64,000 nt of DNA from Multifurca ochricompacta (GCA_022496185.1 WTXG01000010.1:372001-436000), one strand, 5' to 3'. Counted from the stretch's first letter, positions 1 to 11,836 are shown. A program made the numbers and translations. Notes: generated by a model not told the origin, from the letters alone.

Positions 1-310
1 TATGGATACCTTGGCCGATAGGACCCGAGCTAGAGCTATGCTCACTGAAGATGAGCGACAGATGTTGATGAAAGAGGGCAGATGCTTTCGATGCAAGGCA
101 CAAGGACATATGTCGAGGGAATGTCCAAAGAAGGGGTTGCGAGCGGCCAAAGCTACAACCACCCCCATACGCAACAACCCACTGACCGTTGAAAAGAAAA
201 CACCGACAAAAGAAGACAAGGCACAGGAAATATGGGCCAATATGATGAAGGAGAGCGAGGAAGTGCAAGCCATTTTAGTAGAAAAGGCATTCACCAAAAA
301 GGATTTTTGA
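1..310 (+). pseudogene. Element A gag, C-terminal fragment with CCHC zinc knuckle
   Basis: Only the last ~100 codons of gag are in the window, in the frame starting at base 2. They hold one CX2CX4HX4C zinc knuckle (CFRCKAQGHMSREC, about bases 83-124), which in retrotransposon Gag binds the RNA genome, followed by a basic and charged tail. The gag stop is TGA at 308-310. Element B's intact gag ends at the same place (TAG), so this stop is the natural end of gag and not damage. The protease begins in the -1 frame, which is already open from base 232. Confidence 0.9.
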
Positions 311-3300
311 TTGGCTCAACCCCATCGGCCTGGGCACGAGCACTACATGTAACCTCTGTGTATACTAGTCGCTTCAAGTCTTTGAAAATACCAGTACATT
401 TCGAGACTACACAGAGGACGGCCGATCGTGACATCCTGGTTGACTCAGGAGCCACAGATAACTTTATTAGCCCACGGATGGCAAGGACCATGGGACTAGG
501 GATGCTGGCACTCCCCAGGAAAAGAATATCTGGAATATTGACGGGACTGCTAATCAAGCAGGAAAGATCACACATTACACCGATCTTAATGTCCAAGTAG
601 GGGAAAGAACAAAAGTCATCCGCTTCCTAGTCACCAATCTAGGCAAGGAAGATTTGGTTTTGGGATATCCCTGGCTTGCTGCCTTTGAACCAAGGATCAA
701 TTGGAGTGATGCAACTATGGATAAAGACTTCTATCCTGTTCTCATCACATTGATAGGATATGACTACGCCGTTTGACATTCAGCAGCATGCAGGGTAGAG
801 GAAAAGAATGAAGACCCAGGCTATTGTTTCGCTACCAAGGCATCAGAGCTCGCACAGAAGGCAGTGGAGGGGCATACAGAAAAGACTTTTGAAGAGGTAG
901 TGCCACAAGAATATCACAGACATTGGAAGGTCTTCTCTGAGGAGGAATCTCAACATTTCCTGCCTGTACGACCATGGGATCACGCCATTGACTTCATACC
1001 TGACACCCCACTGGCAATTGACTGTAAAATCTATCCATTGTCACCGGCGGAACAAACGGCGCTCACAGCGTTCCTTGAGGAACATCTTGCAAAGGGGTAT
1101 ATTCGTCCGTCAAAATCACCATACGCATCGCCATTCTTCTTCATCAAGAAGAAAGATGGCAAACTTTGACCAGTTCAGGACTACCGACGGATAAACACCT
1201 ATACTGTAAAGAACGCCTACCCCTTGCCGCTCATCTCGGAACTTATCAACACTATGAGGGATAAATCCCTGTTCTCTAAAATGGATGTCCGCTGGGGTTA
1301 TAACAATATTCAAATTAAGGAAGGAGACCAGTGTAAAGCGGCTTTCAAAACCAATCAAGGTCTCTTTGAACCGAATGTTATGTTCTTTGGCCTCACCAAC
1401 TCGCCCGCTACTTTCCAATCGATGATGAATCACATTTTTCGTGACCTCATCCTTACGGGCGAAGTAGTGGTTTATATGGATGACATATTGGTTGCCACCG
1501 CGAACGACCTGACCCATCATCGAGAACGAGTACATCAGGTGCTGGATATCCTGCATGAGCATGATTTGTACCTTAAACCCACCAAATGCTCATTCAAACA
1601 GTCAAGTGTAGAATATCTAGGAGTCATCTTGGAGGGAGGACAGGTCCGGATGGACCCGGTAAAGGTACAAGGAATCAGGGAATGGCCAGTGCCCACATGT
1701 GTTAAAGACGTGCGGTCCTTCATTGGGTTCTGCAACTTTTATCAACATTTCGTCCGGGGATTCTCTGGGATCGCTCAACCGCTCAATGGCCTACTAAAGA
1801 AAGAAGTCCCCTGGCATTGGACCAAAGAACAACAGAAGGCTTTTGAACAGATCCGCGACATCATCGCCGCAGAACCGGTCCTTCTACAACCAGATCTGCA
1901 GAAAGCTTTTGAACTCGAAGTTGATGCATCCCACTTCGCGAATGGTGCCGTGTTGAATCAGCGGGACGCGGCAGGACTCCTTCACCCAGTTGCCTTTTAT
2001 TTGGAAACGTTTTCACCAGCGGAACGGAATTATGACATTTGGGACAGAGAGTTATTGGCCATAGTAAAAGCATTGCGACACTGGCAACCATACCTAGCGG
2101 GAACCCCTCACAAAACCATCATTCATACCGATCACTCCAACTTGCTCTATTGGAAGGAACCCCATAAGATCAGCCGATGCGTCGCCCGTGAAGTTCTAGA
2201 GTTGGAAGAGTACAACTTCGTCCTGAAGCATATTGCAGGGAGTCGCAATGCACGAGCAGATGCCCTGTCGCGACGACCCGATCTGAATAATGGTGCAGAA
2301 GACAACAATGATGTTACAGTGCTCCCAGAAGAAGTTTTCGCAAGGACGGCCATCATCAGCCTTCATGACATGGATCTATGGGCCCAGGTGTCGCAAAATA
2401 TGAATCAACGACTATGCGAAACATGGGCAGAAGCACATAACCTAAAGAAGATTGACGGCCTATGGTGGAAGGATGGGGATCGACTCGTTGTCACCGGTGG
2501 CGACAACATTAAGAGGGGGGTGATCCATTTTCACCACGACCTTCCCTCGGCAGGACACCCAGGCATCGCTAACACCTACACTCTTGCCAAACGAGACTAC
2601 TGGTGGCTGAACATGAAGAAGGACGTAGAGGAATATGTGAAGGGATGCGCAGATTGCCAGGCCAATAAAGTGAACACACACCCACATCCACCGGCCCCAT
2701 TCCCAATTACACCAACGACTTCACAACCATTCCAGACTATCGCCATGGACTTTATAGTCAAGCTCCCCACGTCCAGAGGTTTTGACTCAATCCTAACCAT
2801 CACTGACCACGACTGTTCAAAGGCAGCACTATTCATACCCTGCAACGAGTCCATCACGGCAGAGGGAGTGGCCAAACTCTACCTAGACCATGTCTATAGA
2901 CACTACGGCCTCCCTGAGAAGATCATCTCGGACTGTGACCCACGTTTCACATCCACATTTGCCAGAGCACTTTGCAAAACACTGAACATTACCCAAAACA
3001 TTTCAACAGCCTATCATCCACAAACAGACGGACAATCAGAACGAACGAACCAGTGGCTTGAACAATATCTTCGGTTCTGGTGCAATGGATGACAGGACGA
3101 TTGGGCTGACTGGCTTGCAACAGCAGAATTCACACACAACTCCTGGCCCAATGGTACCACAAAAAACTCCCCATTCTCACTTATCATGGGATGGACGCCC
3201 CGAGCCATGTGGACCAGAAAGCCGACGAATGTCCCTTCAGCCACACGGCGTATCAGCCAATGGGAAGAGATTCGGAAATCGGCCAATGAGAATCTGTTGA

Positions 3301-3788
3301 AGGCGCAAAGGACCCTGGCGGAAAGACCTTCAAGGTTCACACCTTATCAGACCAATGACCTGGTATGGTTGGAAGGGAAGAACATTCACACGTCACATCC
3401 CACGGCCAAATTAGCGCCCCGACGTCACAGACCCTTCAAGATAACAAGGAAGCTGTCAGATGTGTCATATGAACTCGAACTTCCTCCCGCATGGTGCATC
3501 CACCCAGTCTTCCATGCCAAACTGCTGACACCTTACAAGGAAACACCCCTGCACGGGGAAAACTTCCCAAGACCCCCACCTGACCTTATCGACGGAGAAG
3601 AGGAGTGGGAAGTAGAATGCATTCTGGACTCGAAGCGACAAGGCCGAGGGCGCAAGCTGTATTACCTAGTCAAATGGAAAGGATTCCCAGCCTCTGACAA
3701 TTCGTGGGAACCAGCCGGAGATATCTTTGCCCTGGTCCTTATTGTGGAGTTTCATACCCAGCATCCAGAAGCGCCCAAAAACAGTTAA
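232..3788 (+). pseudogene. Element A pol: protease, RT, RNase H, integrase, chromodomain (broken)
   Basis: Domains in order are aspartic protease (DSGATDNF, near 437), RT with the YMDD box (near 1475), RNase H (DASHFANGA near 1924; TDHSN near 2129), integrase with an HHCC-type zinc module (about 2520-2670) and a DDE core ending near TDGQSE (3025), and a chromodomain (about 3590-3760). The chromodomain assigns it to the chromoviruses, which insert at modified histones. It is broken in several ways. A base is missing near 512 compared with element B. In-frame TGA codons lie at 774-776, 1167-1169 (CGA in B) and 3090-3092. One integrase Arg codon has become Cys (TGT) near 2934. Most changes fit CpG C-to-T mutation. 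Confidence 0.95.
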
Positions 3789-4349
3789 AAGGGAGCAACC
3801 CCAGACCCTGTCGAATTCCCCAGTACATGCTCCCCAGCAACGTTCTAACTCTATCCAATCCATTATGTCTTTTGTCGCTGCCAACGCCGCCATCAATGCT
3901 TTCACCGCCTCCGTTGTAGTTGCTGAGAATTTCCCGTCCGCCCATCCCTCCACTTGTCCCTCCTCCCCCATTGACTATGAAATTGCGGAAGCCCGTGTCA
4001 AGAATCAGTCTCCAAACCCAAACGACGATTTCACCCACTGTGAAGAGCCCCACCCCAACGACTTACTCAACGGAGAAGTCGACAATGAAGCCCCCGAGTT
4101 CCCCTTCATCCCCAACAATCCCAACTCATCAATGTACTACCCATTGGAGATCACAATGGCTGACGGCACTACAGCCGTTGCGAAGTATATCTATTACACT
4201 AATGGGGGAATGGATGTGGCAGGGTGCATGAAGAAAGATGGACCTGTTTATGGGGCTCCTGTCTACTTGGAGGAAAGGTACACTGGCCGGCTTCATCATA
4301 CGCTGACCGATGAACAGCTGGGCCATCTCTCCGCAGAGGACTGTCGCGC

Positions 4350-4354
4350 CTTCG
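4350..4354. repeat. Target site duplication of element B, left copy
   Basis: The five bases cttcg directly before the LTR at 4355 are repeated directly after it at 11837-11841. Removing element B plus one copy restores the reading frame of element A's ORF3 (Ala-Phe-Ala-Ile-Asp, as in B's own ORF3). This fixes the insertion point to the base. Confidence 0.97.
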
Positions 4355-4946
4355 TGTTACGTCTGGTGCGGGACGTACTGCATGACTTGTGCGACAGTGT
4401 ACTGTTCAGGATCGGATAAGAAACCAATAAGGTTCCTTGGAGTGAGACAGGATGAGTCAAAGTCAAAGGGGCTGTACCCTGAGACTATGTTGAGTGGAAA
4501 GGAGTCAGAAACTCTGAGACGGACGAGTTCAGAGATCAAAGGGGTGTCCAGAAGACAAGCACCGATGGATTCAATAAGTCGAGTCTGAGGTCTACAGTGT
4601 AGCTACAGCGGACTTATATATGTAATTGGATGGGCGTCTACGAGATAAGGAATCAGAGTCAAGTGGGCCCAAATATACAGAAGCGGACGGCGTAGAGTCA
4701 GGCTTCTGATAGGGTATTAAGTAAGTGTCCGAGCGTAAAGATAAAGAGATAACGAGATAAGAGATAAAGGACCAAACATAGGTATACAGCGTGTCAACAA
4801 GTCCAAAGCAAGTCACGGGGATGGGAGCAAGGCACGTGAGGGATCCCAGGACAGGGACATGATCGTGAAGTGGAGAGTGGGTGGTAAAGACGGGTCGCTA
4901 TTGGGGAGGTGGAAGAAAATGGGGTTGCTCGGTAAGGATTGTAACA
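4355..4946 (-). repeat. Element B 3' LTR
   Basis: 592 bp, same length as the copy at 11245-11836. Preceded (on the - strand) by a purine-rich stretch (agaagagggggtga), the expected plus-strand primer. It carries 11 of the 15 inter-LTR changes, all of them TG or CA where the other LTR has CG. Confidence 0.97.
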
Positions 4947-4977
4947 TCACCCCCTCTTCTGGTTCTAGCAGACCCGG

Positions 4978-6177
4978 CTAGAAATGACTCGTACCATCAT
5001 CATCCTGCACTAAGTCCAGGTAATCATCGGCTACATTACAATCGTCCAATGTGTAATTCTCCTTATCCGAGTCCTGTGGACATTGGTGGGTGCGAAGGAA
5101 CCCATATGGGCCGCGCTGGCCACATAGGCGGCACATGTTGTAGATCAGACAGTCCAGCTCGCGATGTCTGGAGTTATGTCAGAGGCACTTGCCACACCAT
5201 CCTGACGGATTGACGATCATCGGGGCAACTCCCACATGGCGGAAGATACAAAACCGGCTCCAGTGGAGGTTGCTGCAACAATGCCGGCACCACTTGCGAT
5301 TGAGGGGGCAGTTCCAGCTAATGTGGTACTTACTATTGCATCGCCAGCATGTCTCTCCACGAGGGTTCTCGTGCATACGCGGCATTTCGAATCAGTTCGG
5401 TATCAGCCTTGGGGCAGCCCCCAACGATCATGGGGGAAGGGGTCGTGCATATGTGTCGGCGTACCATTCAGCGATAGTCTGATATGCATCCCCTCTCTCC
5501 AGCCTCTTCCTGATTTCCACCAACTCCTGTTCCACTTGGAACATCCTGTTCGTCAGCCTTGCCATCATCTTCGCGTGCTCTTTGTACTGTTTGTTGAGCG
5601 TCGTGCGCAACGTCAGATTCTTCCGCAGTCTCATCACCTCAGCTTTGAGATGTGGAAGGCGCATATCATTCAGCACCTCGTCGATGGCAAAGGCACGAGA
5701 GTCTTCGGCAGCCAAATGTCCGAGCTGCTCGTCAGTCATGGTGTGGTGGAGACGTCCTGTATACCTTTCTTCTAAGTAGACCGGGGCCCCATAGACAGGG
5801 CCATCCTTCTTCATACATCCTGCTACGTCCATCCCTCCATTGGTATAGAATATGTACTTGGCGATGGCAGTTGTCCCATCAGCCATGGTGATTTCGAGAG
5901 GGAAGTATGTCGAGGAGTTCGGGTTATTGGTGAAGAAGGGGAACTCTGGCACTTCGTCATCCAACTCCATACCTAGTAGGTCATTCGGGTGCGGTTCTTC
6001 ACTGTGTTCGAAATCGTCATTTGGGTTTGGGGACTGGTTCTTAACCTGGGCCTCAGCAGCTTCGTAGTCAATGGGGGAGGAGGGACGTGTGGAGGGATGA
6101 GCGGAAGGAAAGTTCTCCACCACTGCAACGGTGGCGGTGAAGGCATCAATGGCGGCGTTGGCAGCGACAAAAGACAT
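4978..6177 (-). pseudogene. Element B ORF3: coiled-coil, zinc-knuckle protein
   Basis: Same protein as element A's ORF3, about 399 codons from the ATG at 6177 (an in-frame ATG at 6216 is not shared with A) to TAG at 4978-4980. The first 250 codons are open to 5428. TGA codons then occur near 5430, 5392 and 5172, where element A has CGA, CGA and CGC, so each is explained by CpG decay or a related change. Knuckles CWRCNSKYHISWNC and CRHCCSNLHWSRFC are kept. That two diverged elements preserve the same ORF length and Cys/His spacing argues that ORF3 was a working gene of this lineage. Confidence 0.87.
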
Positions 6178-6280
6178 GATAGATTGGATGGTGTTAGAAC
6201 GTTGCTGAGAGAGCATGTACTGGGGGAATCAATGGGGTCGAGGGGTGTTTCTTTTAAGCGTTCTTAGGCGCTTCTGGGTG

Positions 6281-9200
6281 TCAGATGTGGAATTCCGAGA
6301 TAAGGGTCAGAGCAGAGATATCCCCGGCTGGTTCCCACGAGTTGTCAGAGTCTGGGAATCCCTTCCACTTGATTAGGTAGTGCAGTTTACGCCCTCGGCC
6401 TTGTCGCTTGGAGTCTAGAATACGCTCCACTTCCCATTCTTCTTCGCCATCAATAAGGTCAGGCAGGGGTCTTGGGAAGTTTTCTCCATGAATGGAGGTT
6501 TCCTTGTAAGGGGTCAGGAGCTTGGCATGGAAGACTGGGTGGATCTTCCATTTCGGCAGCAACTGCAGTTCATAGGATACGTCTGACAGCTTCCTTGTGA
6601 TCTGGAAGGGTCCGTGACGTCGGGGCGCTAGTTTGGCCGAGGGGTGTGACATGTGAATGTTCCTGCCCTCGAGCCACACCCAGTCATTGGTCTGATAAGG
6701 TGTGAATGTGCTTGGCTGTGCTGCCAGAAGCTGTTGCGCCTTTACCAGATTCTCATTGGCCGATTGCCACAGTTCCTCCCATTGGCTTATCCGTTTGGTT
6801 ACCGACGGGACATTGGTGGGTTTAGCTATCCACATGGTGCGTGGGGTCCAACCCATGATAAGGGAAAAGGGGGTGGTCTTTGTAGTCCCATTGGGCCATG
6901 AATTGTGGGCGAACTCCGTGGTTGATAGCCATTCCGCCCAGTCATCTTGTCTACTATTGCACCAGAACCGAAGGTATTGTTCCAGCCACTGGTTTGTTCG
7001 TTCGGACTGCCCATCTGTTTGTGGGTGGTAAGCTGTCGAGATATTTTGTGCGATATCTAACGTCTTGCACAGGGTCTTAGCGAATGCCGATGTGAACCTG
7101 GTGTCTCGGTCGGATATAATCTTCCTGGGGAGTCCATAGTGGCAGTATACATGATTCAGGTACAGCTTCGCTACTCCTTCAGCTGTAATGGTCTCATTGC
7201 AGGGATGAACAGGGCTGCTTTGGAGCAATCGTGGTCGGTGATCGTGAGGATGGTGTCGAAACCCTGTGACTTGGGTAATTTGACAATAAAGTCCATGGCA
7301 ATGGTTTGAAAGGGGGTTGACGAGATGGGAGCAATGGGGTGCATTGGTGGGACTTTCGGGTGTGTGTTGACCTTATTAGCTTGACATGCTGTGCATCCCT
7401 GTACATAGTTCTCAACATCCTTCTTCATATTGGGCCACCAGTAATCGCGCTTGGCAAGTGCATAGGTATTGGCAATGCCTGGGTGGCCGGCAGAGGGGAG
7501 ATCGTGGTGAAAATGGATCACCCCCTCTTAATGTTGTCGCCACCGGTGACAACGAGTCGATCTCCATCTTTCCACCAGAGGCCGTTGACTTCTTTCAAAT
7601 TATGTGCATCAGCCCATGAGCGGCAGAGTGAGGGGTTCATATTTTGTGAGACCTGTGCCCATAGGTCCATATCATGGAGACTGACAACAGCGGTCTTTGC
7701 AAACACTCCTCTGGGAGGACAGTGACGTCATTGTTGTCATCCTCGTCTGTATGCATATCTGGTCGGCGTGACAGCGCATCCGCTCTGGCATTTTGGCTTC
7801 CGGCAATGTGTTTCAAGGTGAAATTGTACTCTTCTAGCTCTAAGACTTCTCGTGCCACAGTCGACTGATTTTATGGGGTTCTTTCCAGTACAATAGGTTG
7901 GAATGGTCGGTGTGGATGATGGTCTTGTGTGGAGCTCCTGCCAGGTAAGGTCGCCAGTGTCGTAATGCTTTAACTATGGCCAAGAGCTCCCTATCCCAGA
8001 TGTCATAATTTCGTTGGCCGGAGAGAAGTTCAGAGTAGTATGCTACTGGGTGAAGGATTTGTGCGGCATCCCTCTGGTAGAGTACGGCTCCGTTTGCAAA
8101 GTGAGAGGCATCCACTTCCAGTTCAAAGGGGGACTTAGATCTGGTGGATGAGTACTGGCTCCGAGCCGACTAGGTCCCTAATCTGTTCAAACGCCTGCTG
8201 CTGTGTCAAGTCCCAGTGCCATGGTACATCCTTCTTCATAGATCATTCAGTGGTCGTGCGATACCTGAGAACCCCTTGACAAAACGTCGGTAAAGTTGCA
8301 AAATCCGATGAATGACCTGACATCCTTGACACAGGTTGGGACAGGCCATTCCCAGATCCCCTGTACTTTAACAGGATCCATGCACACTTGTCCTTCCTTC
8401 AGGATAACCCCCAGGTACTCAACGCTTCACTGTTGAAGGAACACTTGGCAGGTTTGAGATATAGGTCATGTTCGTGCAAGATGTCCAATACCTGATGCAC
8501 ACGATCTCGGTGATGATCCAAATTGTCTGGGGTAGCTACTAAGATGTCGTCCATGTAAACCACTACTTCCCCGTGAGGATGAGATCGCGGAAGATGTGAT
8601 TCATCATGGCTGGAATGTCGCCGGCGAGTTCGTGAGACCGAAGAACATAACATTGGGCTCAACAACCCTTGGTTTGTCTTGAACGCCGCCTTGCACTGGT
8701 CACCTTCCTTGATTCTAACGTTGTTGTAACCCCATCACACGTCCATCTTCAAGAAGAGGGCTTTATCCCTCATGGTGTCAATGAGCTCAGAGATGAGTGG
8801 TAAGGGGTAGGCGTTTTTCACGGTGTATGCGTTGATTCATCGGTAATCCTGAACCGGTCGCAGCTTGCCATCCTTCTTTTTGATGAAGAAGAATGGCAAG
8901 GCGTACTGCACTTGGATGGGCGAATGTATCCCTTTGCCAGATGTTCTTCAAGGAATTCCGTTAGTGCCGTCTGCTCGGACTGGGATAGTGGATAGATTTT
9001 GCAATCTATTGCTGTCGGTGTGTCAGGAAGTAGGTCTATGGCATGGTCCCATGGTCTGGAGGGTGGAAATCGCTGGGATTCTTCTTCAGAAAACACCCTC
9101 CAATGCCGGTGGTAGGTACTCGGCACTACGTCGCTGTATGTTTTTTCTGTCTGCCCTTGTACTGCCTTTTGGGCTAGCTCTGATGCTTTGGTGGCATAAC

Positions 9201-9713
9201 AGCGACCTGGGTCTTCTTCTTCTGTACTTGTGGCCTTTATTGTCTGATGTCTGACTGCATAATCATAGCCTATGGACGTAATAATGGTGGGGTATGATTC
9301 TTTATCCATCGTCGCATCAGCCCAGTTGATCTTGGGCTCAAAAGCAGCGAGCCACGGGTATCCCAGAATAAGATCTTCGTCTCCTAGATCCGTAATTAGG
9401 AAACGAATATTCTTCGTAACTTCTCCAACCTGAACTTTCAGGTCCGTGTAGTGAGTGATCTTTCCAGCACGATTGGCTGTTCCGTCAATATTCCAGATAT
9501 TCTTTTCCTGGGGAAGTGCCAGCCTTCCCAAACCCATTGTTCTGATTAGTCATGGGTGAATGAAGTTATCTGTGGCTCCGGAGTCCACTAGAATGTCTCG
9601 ATCGGCCGTCCTCTGTGTAGTTTCAAAATGGACTGGTATTTTTAATGATTTGAATCGACTAGCATACACAGAGGTAACATGGAGAGCTCGTGCCCAGGCC
9701 GATGGGGTTGAGC
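6281..9713 (-). pseudogene. Element B pol: protease to chromodomain (broken)
   Basis: Runs leftward from just after gag in the -1 frame. Seen are the protease core (VDSGATDNF, near 9580), RT with YMDD (near 8550), RNase H (about 8115-7640), the integrase zinc module (about 7520-7370), the DDE core (SDRDTRF near 7112; TDGQSE near 7020) and a chromodomain (about 6480-6300). The C-terminal 315 codons (7228-6281) are one open frame. TGA codons interrupt the protease (near 9554) and RT (near 8836), a base is missing near 8913, and the RT/RNase H segments between 8700 and 7640 lie in several frames. The polyprotein could not be made from this copy as it stands. Confidence 0.93.
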
Positions 9714-11225
9714 CTAACAAAAATCCTTCTTTGCAAACGCCTTCTCTACCAATATGGCGCGTACTTCTTCGCTTTCCTTCATCATATTAGCCCATATGTT
9801 CTGAGCCTTTTCTTCTTTCGACCGCTTATCCACAGTGGGTGGATTATTCTGGATGGGGACTTCTGCTGTGGTAGCAGCGGCGACGCGCACCCCCTTTTTG
9901 GGACAGTCCCGTGACATATGTCCCAGCGCTTTACAGTGGAAGCATTGTCCCTCTTTCATCAGTGTTTGTCGCTCATCTTCTGTGAGCGTCGCCCGGGCTT
10001 GGGCTCGATCTGCAGAGGTGTCCATGGCATTTGGATCCCTCTGAGTGTGGTGGGCAGGCTTTACTCCAAAGGCAGCCTTCCATTGATCTCGAGTCTTCCC
10101 CTTTCTGGTGTCGATCCCAAAGCGTGTTTGGAAGTCGAGGTAGTCCTGCTGTTGTCGGCAGGCAGCATCGACCCAGCTATCCCAGTCATGGGGATGGTGA
10201 AACTGGATTATATTTTTGACTAGTGGGTTGGGCAACCCTTGCGAAAAGAGATCCAGTGTGGCCTCTTCATCTGTGTCATAGCCGGCCCTATTCGCCAGGC
10301 TTCTGAACTTGGCGACGTATGCGTCCAACTCGCCCTTCTCCATCTTAAGGGACTTTAACTCTCGGGCTGCCTTCTGTTTGGCCTGCCCATCCGTGAACGC
10401 GTCTTTAAATCGCTCGGCGATGGTCTCCCAAAGACCCTCACTTGTGGTACGGCATCCACTCTCGACCTGTTCGTTCAGCCACTCCAGCTGCTCCATAGTC
10501 CAGTCGTCAACCGCATCTCCTCGAATTAGTGAAAGGAATAGATTGGTGCGTTGAAATGGGTTGACAATCTGCGGGACGTCGTGATTGAAGTTTTTAAAGG
10601 TCGTGAACTCCAACATAAACTTTTTGCTCTGCGAGCGGTCTCTGGCGAATGTTTGGGGTAACACTCCTGATAGTCGTCCAGACGGGGGAGGGATATTTGG
10701 TGGTGCCGCCACTGGGGCTGGTGGGGCAGGGTCTGGAAGTTGGGCGGCAATGGTGGACATGTTTTGATGGAATGGGATGACGGTGTTCGTGGATTGTACT
10801 GATATTGTGGGAGTTGTCAAAGCAGGGGCTCTGGACGTGACAACTCTTGGTGCAACCAGAGACGTAGATGCTGCTAATGCTGGTGCTTCTTCTTCGCTGG
10901 GTTCTTCTACGTACTCCTCTGGTTCGGAGTCTGTGACAATGGCCGGAGGGTTTTCTCTCCACGGGCCTAGTCCAAATTCGGGTGGGGCGGGTCCTGTGGT
11001 GACCCAAGAGTGTCGGCTGTCCGAGTATCGGATGCAATACCAAACCCTCTTTTCGTCGTCGTATTCTACTGGCTGGTATCTTCCATCGTGATAGACGTAG
11101 TATCCAAACTCGGACTCAAAGTCTTTCCAGGCAGCAGAGCCAAGTACTTGCTGTGAAAGATTATTCTTGTCTCTGCGTTCGATGAGCTCTTCTTTGAACA
11201 GGGTCTGACTGCGGCTGGAAGCCAC
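9714..11225 (-). CDS. Element B gag (intact reading frame, no ATG)
   Basis: About 503 codons, the one unbroken major ORF of element B. It encodes a retrotransposon Gag: an N-terminal variable, proline-rich part, a helical capsid-like region in the middle (about residues 180-350, retrotrans_gag type) and a CX2CX4HX4C knuckle (CFHCKALGHMSRDC) near residue 435. The open frame begins with GTG (11225-11223), 19 nt past the LTR, in a context that looks like a mutated ATG; no ATG lies upstream of it within the leader. It ends with TAG at 9716-9714 at the same site where element A's gag ends. Pol follows in the -1 frame, so Gag-Pol would need ribosomal frameshifting. Confidence 0.88.
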   Translation of the reverse strand: MASSRSQTLFKEELIERRDKNNLSQQVLGSAAWKDFESEFGYYVYHDGRYQPVEYDDEKRVWYCIRYSDSRHSWVTTGPAPPEFGLGPWRENPPAIVTDSEPEEYVEEPSEEEAPALAASTSLVAPRVVTSRAPALTTPTISVQSTNTVIPFHQNMSTIAAQLPDPAPPAPVAAPPNIPPPSGRLSGVLPQTFARDRSQSKKFMLEFTTFKNFNHDVPQIVNPFQRTNLFLSLIRGDAVDDWTMEQLEWLNEQVESGCRTTSEGLWETIAERFKDAFTDGQAKQKAARELKSLKMEKGELDAYVAKFRSLANRAGYDTDEEATLDLFSQGLPNPLVKNIIQFHHPHDWDSWVDAACRQQQDYLDFQTRFGIDTRKGKTRDQWKAAFGVKPAHHTQRDPNAMDTSADRAQARATLTEDERQTLMKEGQCFHCKALGHMSRDCPKKGVRVAAATTAEVPIQNNPPTVDKRSKEEKAQNIWANMMKESEEVRAILVEKAFAKKDFC

Positions 11226-11231
11226 TGTGAG

Positions 11232-11242
11232 AGACTCGACTT
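11232..11242 (-). promoter_or_regulatory. Self-priming primer-binding site of element B
   Basis: Two bases after the 5' LTR, the leader reads aagtcgagtct on the - strand. Exactly these 11 nt are complementary to agactcgactt inside the LTR (11466-11476 on the + strand). That LTR segment lies about 35 bp downstream of a TATATAAG box and so near the expected transcript start. In Tf1 and relatives the first 11 nt of the mRNA fold back to the primer-binding site and replace a tRNA primer. The leader does not start with the TGG typical of tRNA-primed elements. Confidence 0.75.
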
Positions 11243-11244
11243 GA

Positions 11245-11836
11245 TGTTACGTCCAGTGCGGGACATACTGCACGACTTGTGCGACAGCGTACTGTTCGGG
11301 ATCGGATAAGAAACCAATAAGGTTCCTTGGAGTGAGACAGGATGAGTCAAAGTCAAAGGGGCTGTACCCTGAGACTATGTTGAGTGGAAAGGAGTCAGAA
11401 ACTCCGAGACGGACGAGTTCAGAGATCAAAGGGGTGTCCAGAAGACAAGCACCGATGGATTCAATAAGTCGAGTCTGAGGTCTACAGTGTAGCTACAGCG
11501 GACTTATATACGTAATCGGATGGGCGTCTACGAGATAAGGAATCGGAGTCAAGTGGGCCCAAATATACGGAAGCGGACGGCGTAGAGTCGGGCTTCTGAT
11601 AGGGTATTAAGTAAGTGTCCGAGCATAAAGATAAAGAGATAACGAGATAAGAGATAAAGGACCAAACATAGGTATACAGCGTGTCAACAAGTCCAAAGCA
11701 AGTCACGGGGATGGGAGCAAGGCACGTGAGGGATCCCAGGACGGGGACATGATCGTGAAGTGGAGAGTGGGTGGTAAAGACGGGTCGCTATTGGGGAGGT
11801 GGAAGAAAATGGGGTTGCTCAGTAAGGATTGTAACA
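11245..11836 (-). repeat. Element B 5' LTR with promoter
   Basis: 592 bp, TGTTAC..GTAACA. On the - strand it contains TATATAAG near 11510, followed about 35 bp later by agactcgactt, the likely 5' end of the RNA and the self-primer. It keeps CG at most positions where the 3' LTR has TG or CA; only 4 of 15 differences are decayed on this side. Confidence 0.97.

Larger units (their letters stand above)
4355..11836 (-). mobile_element. Ty3/gypsy chromovirus, element B, full length with both LTRs
   Basis: A complete 7,482-bp element on the - strand, bounded by two 592-bp LTRs starting TGTTAC and ending GTAACA, and flanked by a 5-bp duplication. Reading leftwards: 5' LTR (11836-11245), self-priming leader, gag, pol, ORF3, purine-rich tract, 3' LTR (4946-4355). 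Its layout is that of element A, into which it jumped, but protein and LTR divergence show they are separate subfamilies. The LTRs differ at 15 of 592 positions. Gag is open, while pol and ORF3 have stops and frameshifts, so the copy is probably non-autonomous now. Confidence 0.97.
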
